NCBI GenBank assembly: GCA_000333855.2
Contig: CM007349.1
Coordinates: 69,213-133,212, forward strand
Direction: 5' to 3'
DNA: 64,000 nucleotides
Source: Endotrypanum monterogeii
Lineage: Eukaryota; Euglenozoa; Kinetoplastea; Trypanosomatida; Trypanosomatidae
Position numbers and translations under genes: made by a program. Position 1 is the first letter of the stretch; each line of letters begins with the position of its first letter. This document shows positions 32,224 through 41,692 of this stretch, one piece after another. Under the pieces are notes generated by a model. It did not search any database. It was given only the letters and a program-made list of their open reading frames with translations, and was not told the origin of the DNA.

Positions 32224-33002
32224 CTCGTATCCCTGAACACGCGCTGCGGTTTTGGTGTTCTCACATCATCCCCTCATTGCTCACAACTGAAATTGGGTTT
32301 TATTTACGATTCGGCGGTGTCTGCATAGCCGCAGGGAGGCTGGGTCGCTGAGGGTTTATCTTCCCCTCTCTCTCTTCGTTTTTTCTCAGCGTCGGGAAGT
32401 GGAGGTATTCTGTTTCATTGCATTCAGGCGTCCTCCTTCCCCTAGAACGGTGCACCATCACTGCAAGAGGTTTGTGTGCGCCGTTTTTTTTTCCCCCTAC
32501 ATTAAATCTCTGTGGGTATATACAGATTTCTTCCAACAACTAAAATGGGAGCATGCGCTGATTTTCGTTGCCACAGGACTCTCCACGCTAGCCCTGTTCG
32601 CATAACGGGAAACAAAGCGTAGTCATGGTGTGCAGGTCTTTACACCACAGGGTGTCTTTTCATTTTCTCTAACGCTCCACTTGCTCACTTCATCATGACA
32701 CCGAGTACATATATTTATATTTTTCTCAGTGCCTCAAAGTATTCTTCGGCTGTTATCTTTATTTATTCATCCCTGCAGCGGGTCTGAGGCAGTCCATCTG
32801 CAACTATATACACATCCTCACGCTTTAACCGGAGTGCAGGAAAAAGAAAAAAAAGGCCCCATTGTGCTGCTTTATAACCGACTACAAACAAAAGGACATA
32901 GTATTTTTTTTTCTCTCACGCCACTACGGCTATTATCGACGATATACATCGAGTAGGGAAAACGATCCTCGCATCAGAGTGTAGACCAGTAGGAAAAGCC
33001 CG
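32224..33002. other. intergenic region, no gene seen
   Basis: 0.78 kb; T/A runs at 32485-32495, 32845 and 32903-32915. The last forms the pyrimidine tract of a likely splice acceptor (AG 32952-32953) for the IFT56 gene. Confidence 0.7.
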
Positions 33003-34709
33003 ATGATTACTTCAAGTGGCCGCGTTGTGCGCAAGGGAAGTAGCACGACAAGTGGTCGTAAGGCGCCACCGCCCAAACAAACACCACGAGAACAAATCGA
33101 GGATGCACTTCAGGCGCGCGACTTCTCAAAAGCGACTACTATCTTAGAATTTTACAAAACAAGTGGACAGAGCCTCGGCGATCTCTCAATAAACGAATGG
33201 CTCGCCTACAGCGCCTTCCATGCGAACGACATGGACAAAGCCATCGAAGTTTACAAGGACATTCTCGCCTTGGAGAACTCGTCATCGATCAACCATACCT
33301 ACCTCGGCTGTTGCTACTACATGAATGGCTCATTTCAGGAGGCGGAGGAATGCGCCTTACGCGGCCCTGAGTGCCCCCTTCAGACACGCCTGATGCTGCA
33401 CATTGCTCAAAAGACGCACAACGAAGAGAAGCTCATGAAGTATCATGGGAAGCTGCAGGACACGATTGAAGATCAGCTTTCGCTGGCTGCTGCACAGTAC
33501 ATTCGTAATCACTACACAGAGGCTATAGAGGTCTATAAGCCTATTCTTGCCCAGACCAGGGAGTACAAGGCACTGAACGTTTACGTGGCGATGTGCTACT
33601 TCAAGCTGGACTACTACGAGGTGAGCGTCAGTGTATTGAACGTGTATTTACAGACATACACCAGCAGCGCTGTGGCCATCAATCTAAAGGCTGCGAACCA
33701 CTATCGGCTGTTCAACAACAGGGCGGCAAAGACAGAGCTCAAGTTATTGATTGACCTTCAGCGCACCACCTACTACGTCGAAACAGATATTGTCAAACAT
33801 AACTTGGTGGTCTTCAACAACGGCGAGGGCGCCTTGCAGGTGTTGCCGTCCATTCTTGACGTAGGCATACCAGAAGCACGGCTAAACCTGGTCATCTATC
33901 ATTTGCGGCATGAGTGCATCGATGACGCCTACGAGCTGATGGCCGATGTGGAGCCACTCACCACACAGGAGTATATCTTGAAGGCTATTGTCAACGCGTA
34001 CGTAGGTCAGAATACAGATTCAGAGGACCACATCAAGGTATGCAAGGAAATCTTCAACTATGTGGGCTCCTCAGCGAGTGACCGTGACACAATCCCAGGT
34101 CGGCAATGCATGGCTTCGTACTTTTTTCTGATGCGCGACTTTCCCAACGTGCTCATCTACTTGCGTTCGATTAAGCCATACTTCAGCAAGGATGACACCT
34201 TTCTGTACCTCTACGGTATTGCGTGTGCCGGGACTGGCGAGTACGCGGAGGCCGAGCAGAGCTTGCTGGCAATCAGCTCGGAAAAGATCAAATCAGAGTT
34301 TAGCTACACAAGTTGGCTGGTACGGACGCACATAATGAACAAGCACCCGAAGATGGCGTGGGATATATATCTCAAGAAAGAGATGGGTGAATCCATCGGT
34401 ATCCTGCGGCTCCTCGCGAATGATTGTTATCGCACTAGCGCCTTTTATTACGCGGCGAAGGCGTTTGACGTGTTGGAGCGACTTGACGGAGATCCCGAGT
34501 ATGTGGAGGGTAAGAGGGGGTCGTGCATCGGCGTATTTCAGCAGGTCTTCGCAAATGAAGAGCCGGCCGATTCCCTTTTTGATGTTATGAAGCTGATCGA
34601 GGCAAGCTTGCAGCGTCACGCTGATGACCCCTCAGTCGCGCAGCCGTTTTCGAGCATGTTGACATTGATGAAGGACTGGGCAAAGGATGCAAAGCTCAAG
34701 CGACGGTGA
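33003..34709 (+). CDS. IFT56: intraflagellar transport protein 56 (TTC26/DYF-13), TPR protein
   Basis: 568 residues, close to the family length (~550). The start (basic, [10 protein letters not shown]... then [30 protein letters not shown]) and the run of TPR-like helix pairs across the whole protein (for example [71 protein letters not shown]) are those of IFT56/TTC26/DYF-13. This is an IFT-B complex subunit needed to build a full-length flagellum and to move certain motility cargo. A basic tail ([11 protein letters not shown]) closes it. The gene appears intact. Confidence 0.93.
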   Translation: MITSSGRVVRKGSSTTSGRKAPPPKQTPREQIEDALQARDFSKATTILEFYKTSGQSLGDLSINEWLAYSAFHANDMDKAIEVYKDILALENSSSINHTYLGCCYYMNGSFQEAEECALRGPECPLQTRLMLHIAQKTHNEEKLMKYHGKLQDTIEDQLSLAAAQYIRNHYTEAIEVYKPILAQTREYKALNVYVAMCYFKLDYYEVSVSVLNVYLQTYTSSAVAINLKAANHYRLFNNRAAKTELKLLIDLQRTTYYVETDIVKHNLVVFNNGEGALQVLPSILDVGIPEARLNLVIYHLRHECIDDAYELMADVEPLTTQEYILKAIVNAYVGQNTDSEDHIKVCKEIFNYVGSSASDRDTIPGRQCMASYFFLMRDFPNVLIYLRSIKPYFSKDDTFLYLYGIACAGTGEYAEAEQSLLAISSEKIKSEFSYTSWLVRTHIMNKHPKMAWDIYLKKEMGESIGILRLLANDCYRTSAFYYAAKAFDVLERLDGDPEYVEGKRGSCIGVFQQVFANEEPADSLFDVMKLIEASLQRHADDPSVAQPFSSMLTLMKDWAKDAKLKRR

Positions 34710-34997
34710 TGTGAAGCTATTTGGCCTACCCGTTTTCAAAAAAAATATAAATATATATTTTAATGAAAGCCTCCGACAAGGGGGTCGCATGTACAGTGGA
34801 CATATTTTGTTATTTCCTCGAGCTTCATCTTGTATTACTTTTTCTTTTGTTGACGGAACTGTTTTGTTCTTGACTTGAGGAATGTTGTGAGTGAATTGTT
34901 GCAGTGCTATCATGTCGTTCTCTCTGCACTCTTCATTTCCAGCCCCCTCTTTTTTTTTTTTTAGCCTGAAGGGAGATACATTTAGGCGTAGGCAGAT

Positions 34998-35035
<38 letters not shown>

Positions 35036-35660
35036 AAAGTGGCACCTTTGCTGTTGTGTGCTTTTGCCTTTTGGGTACGTCAGCTGCTGCCAGGGAGGTG
35101 GGTCGACTCTGCTGCCAGCTATTTGCTTCCATCCTCAAGCCCTATGGGACTTACTTTTTCAAAGGTGTTGTCGAGGAGGATGCTCACCAGTTCTTTTCCC
35201 GAGCCTATGCTGAGCACAGTCTTGCGCTTCTCCGTGGTTGAACTCCCTCATCTTGAGGGGGTGGGGTGGGGGATGCGGCACGCCAACGTACATGCAGCAA
35301 ACTTCTTCACCCCCCCCTCAAAAAAAAACAAACTTTTGCCCTCTCCTCGTTCCTCAAATACGGTTTGCGCTTTTACCTTGCTCATCTTTTATCCAGGAAA
35401 AGACGCGCGCAAACAGTTCCCTTGCCCCTGTAAACTATCCCAAGCGTCAAACATGGCAACAACACCGTCAACTTCACCCCTCCTCTTTCAGCCACTGTAT
35501 CATTTTCGCGGAGACCCGTGCTTTCAGTTACCGGTTCGCCTCCGACAGAAACTGTCACTGCTGTCACTATTCACTAACACACACACACACGCCAACAAAG
35601 TACACGATCATCTAGCACTCCCAGAGTGAGGTGTATGTAATAAGGAGGGAGGTTGGGGCA
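34710..35660. other. intergenic region with (CA)17 tract
   Basis: 0.95 kb. A/T-rich patch at 34738-34760, (CA)17 at 34999-35032, C and A runs near 35313-35330. A pyrimidine run ends in CAG at 35490-35491 and may be the splice acceptor of the protease gene. Confidence 0.7.
34999..35032. repeat. (CA)17 microsatellite
   Basis: 34 bp of perfect CA repeats between IFT56 and the protease gene. Confidence 0.97.
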
Positions 35661-36275
35661 ATGAAACCACACGGGCTCTCTGCTGTGCCGTCGGTTGCAC
35701 AGCCTTCACCGCTTCTCACGCGATCTATCTGCGCTCTTTACTGGAAAGACTCATTTCTCGGCAGCTGCGTCGCGATTGCCCCGTCGATTGTCATGACGGC
35801 AGGGCATCACTACAATGCTGTCCGCGATGATGTTGGGGACTTTAGCGTGCTGACCAGGCCTGGTCACTGGGCTGCAGTTGAATACGCAGCAAAGGATAGC
35901 GCGTATGACGTTGCCGTGTTTTGGCTCTGCGAGGAAGTAACCACACACACCACCCTCAGGGGGTATTTGCCCGCGGTGGGAGCGCCCGTCACGACTGTAT
36001 GGTTATCCCCGAAGCCACCACACGATGCCATAGTGTCGCCAGGCGTGGTGGTGGAGAGCGAAGAGGAGAATTGTGTAGCACGCGGCACGGTGAGCACCAC
36101 TGGATCGAGCGGTGCGCCTGTCGTAGACGTCTTTGGTGACCATATTGTCGGTCTCCATCTTACGTCCAACACACGCGGGGGTTCGCGTGTGTCAGGCTTC
36201 ATACCGTCACGCAAGCTTGTTTCCCTTCTCACGGATATGTGGGTCGAACATGGTCGTGTGTCTTCCTCGGCATAG
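35661..36275 (+). CDS. trypsin-like serine peptidase, 204 residues
   Basis: Starts at the first ATG; the frame upstream opens with GTG. A complete chymotrypsin-fold triad can be read: His49 in VMTAGHHYN (the usual TAAHC reads TAGHH here), Asp83 in SAYDVAVFWL, and Ser150 in TTGSSGAPVVD, followed by the typical GDHIVGLHL strand. Order and spacing match trypsin-2 type (DegP-like) domains. There is no signal peptide, pro-region, PDZ domain or membrane segment, so it is probably an intracellular, single-domain enzyme. Kinetoplastids have few S1-type peptidases, which makes it noteworthy. Substrate unknown. It could be a pseudoenzyme, but the triad argues against that. Confidence 0.8.
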   Translation: MKPHGLSAVPSVAQPSPLLTRSICALYWKDSFLGSCVAIAPSIVMTAGHHYNAVRDDVGDFSVLTRPGHWAAVEYAAKDSAYDVAVFWLCEEVTTHTTLRGYLPAVGAPVTTVWLSPKPPHDAIVSPGVVVESEEENCVARGTVSTTGSSGAPVVDVFGDHIVGLHLTSNTRGGSRVSGFIPSRKLVSLLTDMWVEHGRVSSSA

Positions 36276-36767
36276 ATCTCGTTAGATCAAACCAGCAGTG
36301 ATGGGGAATCGTTCACATGCCAGCAGTTTTCACTTCTTACTTGGTTGAAGTGTAGCAAGTATTCGTTTACGCGTGCGTGCGCGTTTCCAGCTTTCCATTT
36401 TCGACCATGCTAGGCGGTCTGTGAAGTCTACAAGGGGCCAGATGGCCAAGGCGCATATATGACCACGTCATCTCTCTGTTCTTCACAAATGCGCATTACC
36501 TCGAGCTGAGGTTTTATTTTTTTTTAACGGTCGCCATAAGTGAAGGTGGAGAAACGTTGTTGTTTCACTCCTACTGTTTCATCTTTTTAAAAATATCCCC
36601 ATACTGTTCTACGCTATTTATTTCTCAACGGTCACTTGTCGATAACATTCATTCAATCAAGGTGGCTGAACCGCGCGAGCACCACATGCCTACACGCTCA
36701 CATACACGTACACACACATATATATATATACACCCCGCACACAAACAGACCCCCCCTTCCCCCCCTC

Positions 36768-36799
<32 letters not shown>

Positions 36800-36923
36800 T
36801 ACGTATACACTCTGCACCGTACCGCTTCACTCAACGCCCTTCCTAGCGTGTGTGACAGCAGTAGGTCGCTCGTGTTTTGCTGCTTGTCCTGGTGTGGCAG
36901 CGTAGTCGTACGCTTTGAGGTGC
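36276..36923. other. intergenic region with TA and CA tracts
   Basis: 0.65 kb; TA at 36717-36730, C runs, and (CA)n at about 36768-36794. AG at 36899-36900 precedes the carrier ATG by 24 bases and is its likely splice acceptor. Confidence 0.7.
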
Positions 36924-37796
36924 ATGTCTGACACTACACTTCCCACCACCTCCAAGGTCCAGCATGAGGGGCTTCAGTTCTCGTTGGAGGAGGTGGCAGC
37001 AGGCGGAATCGCTGGCTTCGCGGAGCACTTCGTCATGTTTCCCTGCGATACGATAAAGACGCGCATGCAAGGCGGGCAGGTACGGAGTATTCGGCACGTT
37101 GTGGGACACGTGTGGAAACACGAGCGGCTCACGCACCTCTATCGCGGGTGTGTGCCGGTGCTTGCTTCAGCCATTCCAGCGCACGGTGCGTACTTCGGTG
37201 TGTACGAGGCATTTAAACGTCTCTTCGGGGATGACAGCATTGTCAACATCGTTGCTGCGGCATCGTGCTCAACCGTGGCCCACGACACCGTCTCCACACC
37301 GTTTGACGTGGTTAAACAGCGCATGCAAATGGATAAAATGCGTCGCTTCACTAACTCGATGGAGTGTGCTAGGCAAGTCGTCGGGAGCGAGGGGCTCAGG
37401 GCCCTCTTTTCTTCCTTGCCAACCACAATTGTTATGAATATTCCTCACTTCTCCGCCTACTGGGTTGCCTATGAAGGCTTCCTTGCTTTCCGCGGGCATG
37501 GCGGTTCTCGCCATCTAGAGAATGAGATGATGGTAGACTTTATGGCCGCTGGCTTCGTGGCGGGAGCGTGTGCTGCTGTTGTCTCCTTTCCCTTCGACAC
37601 AGTCAAGACTCATCTCCAACTCGGCCACGGACTGGGTTTCCGTCACACCTTGACTCAGTTGATCCGTCAGCAGGGAATTCGCGCATTATTCTCGGGCGTT
37701 GTGCCGAGAATCCTCTACACGGCTCCCTCAGGTGCCATCATGATGGTAACCTACGAATCCGTGAAGAGTATCTTTACACCCAATAAGATTCTCTAA
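36924..37796 (+). CDS. mitoferrin-type mitochondrial carrier (iron transporter)
   Basis: 290 residues from ATG 36924. Three mitochondrial-carrier repeats with signatures FPCDTIKTRMQ (39-49), PFDVVKQRMQ and PFDTVKTHLQ. The segment GGIAGFAEHFVMFP with its Glu-His pair (34-35) just before the first signature is the mitoferrin fingerprint. Mitoferrins import iron across the inner mitochondrial membrane for Fe-S cluster and haem synthesis. In Leishmania the equivalent is LMIT1, which from memory is encoded two genes before the nucleoside hydrolase, as here. The gene is the last one between the two inverted repeats. Confidence 0.92.
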   Translation: MSDTTLPTTSKVQHEGLQFSLEEVAAGGIAGFAEHFVMFPCDTIKTRMQGGQVRSIRHVVGHVWKHERLTHLYRGCVPVLASAIPAHGAYFGVYEAFKRLFGDDSIVNIVAAASCSTVAHDTVSTPFDVVKQRMQMDKMRRFTNSMECARQVVGSEGLRALFSSLPTTIVMNIPHFSAYWVAYEGFLAFRGHGGSRHLENEMMVDFMAAGFVAGACAAVVSFPFDTVKTHLQLGHGLGFRHTLTQLIRQQGIRALFSGVVPRILYTAPSGAIMMVTYESVKSIFTPNKIL

Positions 37797-38131
37797 TTAG
37801 GGACTTATGTGCCGATGTAAGTCTATACGGGCGGCAACGGTAAGCTGCTTTGGGGGGCATCAGCTCAGCATTCCTTTGTCCACCCCATTTTGTCCGTGAA
37901 CTGGAGAACAGAAATCGTGTGGATTGGGTCGAGGTAAAGAAATGCAACTGGGGAAGACGAAAAAAAAAAACTGTAAAGCCGTTTTCATGCTCTTGCAACA
38001 TGTACACGTGTACTATTACGTGTCTAGCTCTTTGCGGATGCCCTATTCTTTGCCTTTAAGTGTTCACCGATCTGTGTTTCCATGCGTTTGAGACTCACTG
38101 AGACACCAGCACATTCTTCTAACATTTTTTA
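37797..38131. other. 3' flank of the mitoferrin gene, no gene seen
   Basis: 335 bases of UTR-like sequence that end where repeat copy 2 begins. Confidence 0.6.
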
Positions 38132-39057
38132 TCTTACACCACGGATCGCCACCGCGAGCAAATCGACAAGTATACATTCACGACTAGGGTTCGTACGCCT
38201 CGTTTGAATCAGGACTACACCCATGGAGGCCGAGAGCCAATCGCCTCTGCCGTCGAGTCCGGCGACGCGAATAGCAAGCACCACCCACCCTAGCCCTCTG
38301 TCTCCCCCGTCTCGCATAAGCGCTGGGCGGCGAGCGCCGGGCAGACGCACGGTGGGCTCCGTGCCTTGATACCAGTGTGCCGGCCGAGGAGCAATACGAC
38401 TGTGTCCACCTAGCGGTGGTATGAATAGACAGTCTAGGTGCATTTCAGAGGTGCTCATGAAAGATATCGGCTCGGCCCGTATTTGGGGGCCGCACGGATC
38501 CCGCACCGCGGCCAGGCAATGCATTTGCCTCCGTCACCCGTGGCCGCCCCACTCCACAGGATGGTCTTGGGGTACCTTTGCGGTATTTCTGGTGTCTGTA
38601 TCTCATTCGCCTTCTCGTTTTTTTTTTATCTGCGAGGGGAGAGAGCAGTTAGGAGAGACGGGGGCGTTGCACATTTTGCACCGACCTAGACCTCGGGGGC
38701 AGTGGGCGGTGCGGCGATATTGTATGCAGCTCTCTGCGTCTTTTTTTCCAGTCTGTCACTTCCGTTTTTTTTTCTTTGCTTCCCCTCGCCCCCTCCCCCC
38801 GATACGTCGCCTAGATGCGATACACCACCCCCGGCTCTGTCCTCGCGAAGGCACGCATAGGCGCGCGCGCTTTCTCCCGGGAAACGGGTGCGTCTCGATC
38901 TGTCGTCCAAAACGACGCGTTTCTCGCGAACGGGGGCTGGTCCGGATAGCTTGACTGGGTGGGCGAGCACAGGTTGACGTGACCATGCGACACCGTGGCA
39001 GCAGAGACATTACACCTCCCGGGCCCACTCGATTGGGATGGGAGTGTGAGGATCAGT
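38132..39057 (-). repeat. dispersed ~0.92-kb repeat, copy 2 (complete, inverted)
   Basis: Reverse-complement partner of 26336-27187. Its element orientation is minus: in that orientation it begins ACTGATCCTC and ends GTGTAAGA followed by an A-rich stretch. It has scattered point differences from copy 1 (for example at about 38487 and 38508) and contains about 100 bases (38651-38750) that are N in copy 1. It holds an internal A/T run and GC-rich ends with a CCCGGGAGG-type palindromic core. No target-site duplication found by eye. Confidence 0.9.
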
Positions 39058-41113
39058 GTGCGAGGAAGCAGATATACTCTTGAAGGCGTTCGAAGCTGCT
39101 GCTCCAGGTGCTCCGTTAAAAGATGTAGACGGCGGCCGCTGACAGCCGATGACTACAATCCTCTACGTGTTGGTGAGGTAGTCGGTAACCGTCTCACCTC
39201 GTGCAGGTTTCATAGCGAAAGATATGGTGAGTTTGGAAACAACTCTAGGGGGGATGATCGACTGGGAAATCCTTCACACACCACACTCTACTCTCCATCC
39301 CCCTCTGGAGCGGAACTGTGATGATGTAGGCGTGGGAGGTCCACATAGGTGACGTTTGTGGTTCTGAGCAGTCTACACGATCTCTTCACGGATGGCCGTC
39401 GTCGTCTCGTTGCCGAAGTCCAAAGCATGTCAGTGTCCTATTTCGGTTTGGGTGAAAGACTCTCTCCTGCATCCAATGAAGTCCAACATTTTCTTGGGTA
39501 AGACGTTGGAAGCCAAGTTGCTTTCGTATTGGGTACCATATTGTCAAGTGCAGAATCGGAAGATGTCTTGTGGGTGTCGCCTATCCAGGAGACTAAGTAT
39601 CATTTCAGTCCACGTAGACTACTCTGAGGCTTCTGACCCGGCCTGCTTCCTCGCTTGCAATTTGCGTTCTCATCTACCAGGAAGAAGAACCAAGTGAAAG
39701 AGGGACAAGAGTCAAGACAGTTTTTGTTCCAGGGTGTGTCGCAGCAGACTATTCGATAGCACAATGTCGATCAAATCTCACCTCTTGAGGCGTAGGATTG
39801 ACTTTGTTGCAAGACGAAACACTCACTTCTGCACGCGGCAGTATATTCATTTGTTTTCATAGTCGTACTGATGCTCATTTGCCCGCCTTGATTTGAGCGC
39901 GGGAGGTGTAGCCCCAAGTAGCCTCTTTTTTTTTTCCTGCGTATGAGTGCCTGGTTTATGAGATTTTCACTGCCACCCATGGCCTGATGGCGTCTCTACC
40001 TCGCAGTTCACAAGCAGCTCTCAAAGTTTATTGCAAGGTAAACAAAAACGGAATAAAAAAGGATGAAGCGAATATTGTCTACTTGCCGTTTTCATTTCTT
40101 TTACCTTCGTTTTATCACCAAATCACACGCATTCACTCAGTACCGGTGCGAAACGCTGAAAGGCACATCACGGCTGCGCGTAATCAGTGTGTGTGTCTGA
40201 AGGTATGTAGAAGTCGCGTGGGCTGGGTGCTTTGCATGTCCACATGAACACCGTTGAAAGATCGTGTCAACATCACGGTGCAGCGTTTGCAGTGAAGCGT
40301 GGAGTTGACTTCAAGATGAATTCTTTGGGTGCTGTGGGAAAAAGACACAAGCGACTGTGGTGGATAAGCGGTCTGTATCTGACAGGCGTTAGGTTCAGTG
40401 CGCGGCATGTCTTTTTCTTTTCAAACTATTACCGCAGATTGTGAGGAAAAACCTACATCGCTTCTGAGCTCCTCTAGTCAAACTCTATCCACTCCTCAGT
40501 GTGAGGCTGGTGTTTTCCTTGGGAGTGGGTCTGGGTGTCGTCTTCAACGTTTTCTGATAGTGAATAGGGCTTTTTCCCCCTTCAATTATTTATAATTTTG
40601 TGCTCTTATCCCTACTTCACGCAATCGCTTCCCCTTTCCTTTTTCGTTTTCCTTCACTAGTGACTGGTTAATGTACTCGGAAAGGACGGCATGCTTGAAG
40701 TGTAGAGGAGATGACTGCGGCATTGTTTTGGAGCCTTCGCTGCAAATGCGGTGTATGGGTAGAGCTGTGGCATTTTTGTGTGTAATGTTAATTGTATGGG
40801 CGAGTTTTGTCCCGGCTAAGACGTCTGGAAAGACGGCGACACCACCATGGTCCATTGTGCTTTATACACTTTCAATAGTATCCGCTAAGGGGCAAGGCAT
40901 TTTTCATAGAAGTACGTTTTCCGTTTCGCTTTCGGTTCACCTGTCACCTCCCTTCCCCCCTTTTTTTCTCCCCCCTTCTTCTTCGCACGCACGCACGCAC
41001 AGATTTCCCACACTAAAATCTCTACTCTTGCTGCTCTCTCTCTCTCATATATATATACTCTCGGGATCGGCTACAAAAGAGAGCTGGGCCTCTCCAATGG
41101 TGCTTCCCCCGCG
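39058..41113. other. 2-kb gene-poor region after repeat copy 2
   Basis: Mixed sequence with short open frames (for example 39392-39697 and 40671-41117) that are not recognisable. An AG at 40659-40660 behind pyrimidines is followed by ATG 40671, whose 148-codon frame ends in a TGA that overlaps the ATG of the next gene. CT and TA repeats at about 41032-41056. Confidence 0.55.
41001..41002 (+). promoter_or_regulatory. trans-splice acceptor AG for the 192-residue membrane protein gene
   Basis: Strong pyrimidine tract (about 40939-40986) and an ACGC repeat precede CACAG, 112 bases before ATG 41114. Confidence 0.5.
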
Positions 41114-41692
41114 ATGAGTGGCTCCTTCGCGCTGCGGAAGCTTCTTTTTGATGAGGGCGACCAGGAAGATGTCAACCGGCGAGGATACCACTACTCGGGT
41201 GCTTATGCGTCACTTCTCCACCCTGTAGCAGTGCTGCAGCCTGCAGCTGTTCTTCCAAAAAGTGGTCTTCCGTTTGCTTCTTTCTGCCTCGCATTATCCT
41301 TTACGAAGTGTCTCACGATGAAGGTGCGCAACAAGGAAAAGTGGTGGATGGGAATGTTTGCCATCTGCACGGTGTATTATAGTGGTGTGAAGGCACACAA
41401 GGTTGATAATGGGCTTGTAGGCCATCAAAGCGGTTTCTTTGCAGCTGGCATGGGTGCCGTCGGATGTGTAGCGCGACTCATGGCGAGGAGCGGCTCTGTG
41501 CGACGTAACCTCAGCGGTCTTGGTCTCTTCACTGCATTGCTATGGTATGAGCTGGGGCGCTATCACCTGTGGGCGGAGCATGCGACAGAGCTCCGGCGTG
41601 AGATGACGCCGGAGAGGTCGTACGACTTGCTAGGTGAGTATGTGCCTCAGTCGCTTGAGATCGAGTTTCTCCCGTACCGCAGTGTCGCGTAG
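41114..41692 (+). CDS. conserved-looking multi-span membrane protein, 192 residues
   Basis: Hydrophilic N terminus (to about 30), then moderately hydrophobic segments: GLPFASFCLALSFTKCL, WWMGMFAICTVYYSGV, SGFFAAGMGAVGCVARLMA and LGLFTALLWYELGRYHLW, followed by an acidic tail. Two to four membrane helices are likely. Charged residues between the helices and the WYELGRYHLW segment are reminiscent of small mitochondrial inner-membrane proteins, but I recognise no family. Position between mitoferrin and the nucleoside hydrolase matches a one-gene slot that I recall from Leishmania. Codon use is that of real genes. Confidence 0.75.
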   Translation: MSGSFALRKLLFDEGDQEDVNRRGYHYSGAYASLLHPVAVLQPAAVLPKSGLPFASFCLALSFTKCLTMKVRNKEKWWMGMFAICTVYYSGVKAHKVDNGLVGHQSGFFAAGMGAVGCVARLMARSGSVRRNLSGLGLFTALLWYELGRYHLWAEHATELRREMTPERSYDLLGEYVPQSLEIEFLPYRSVA

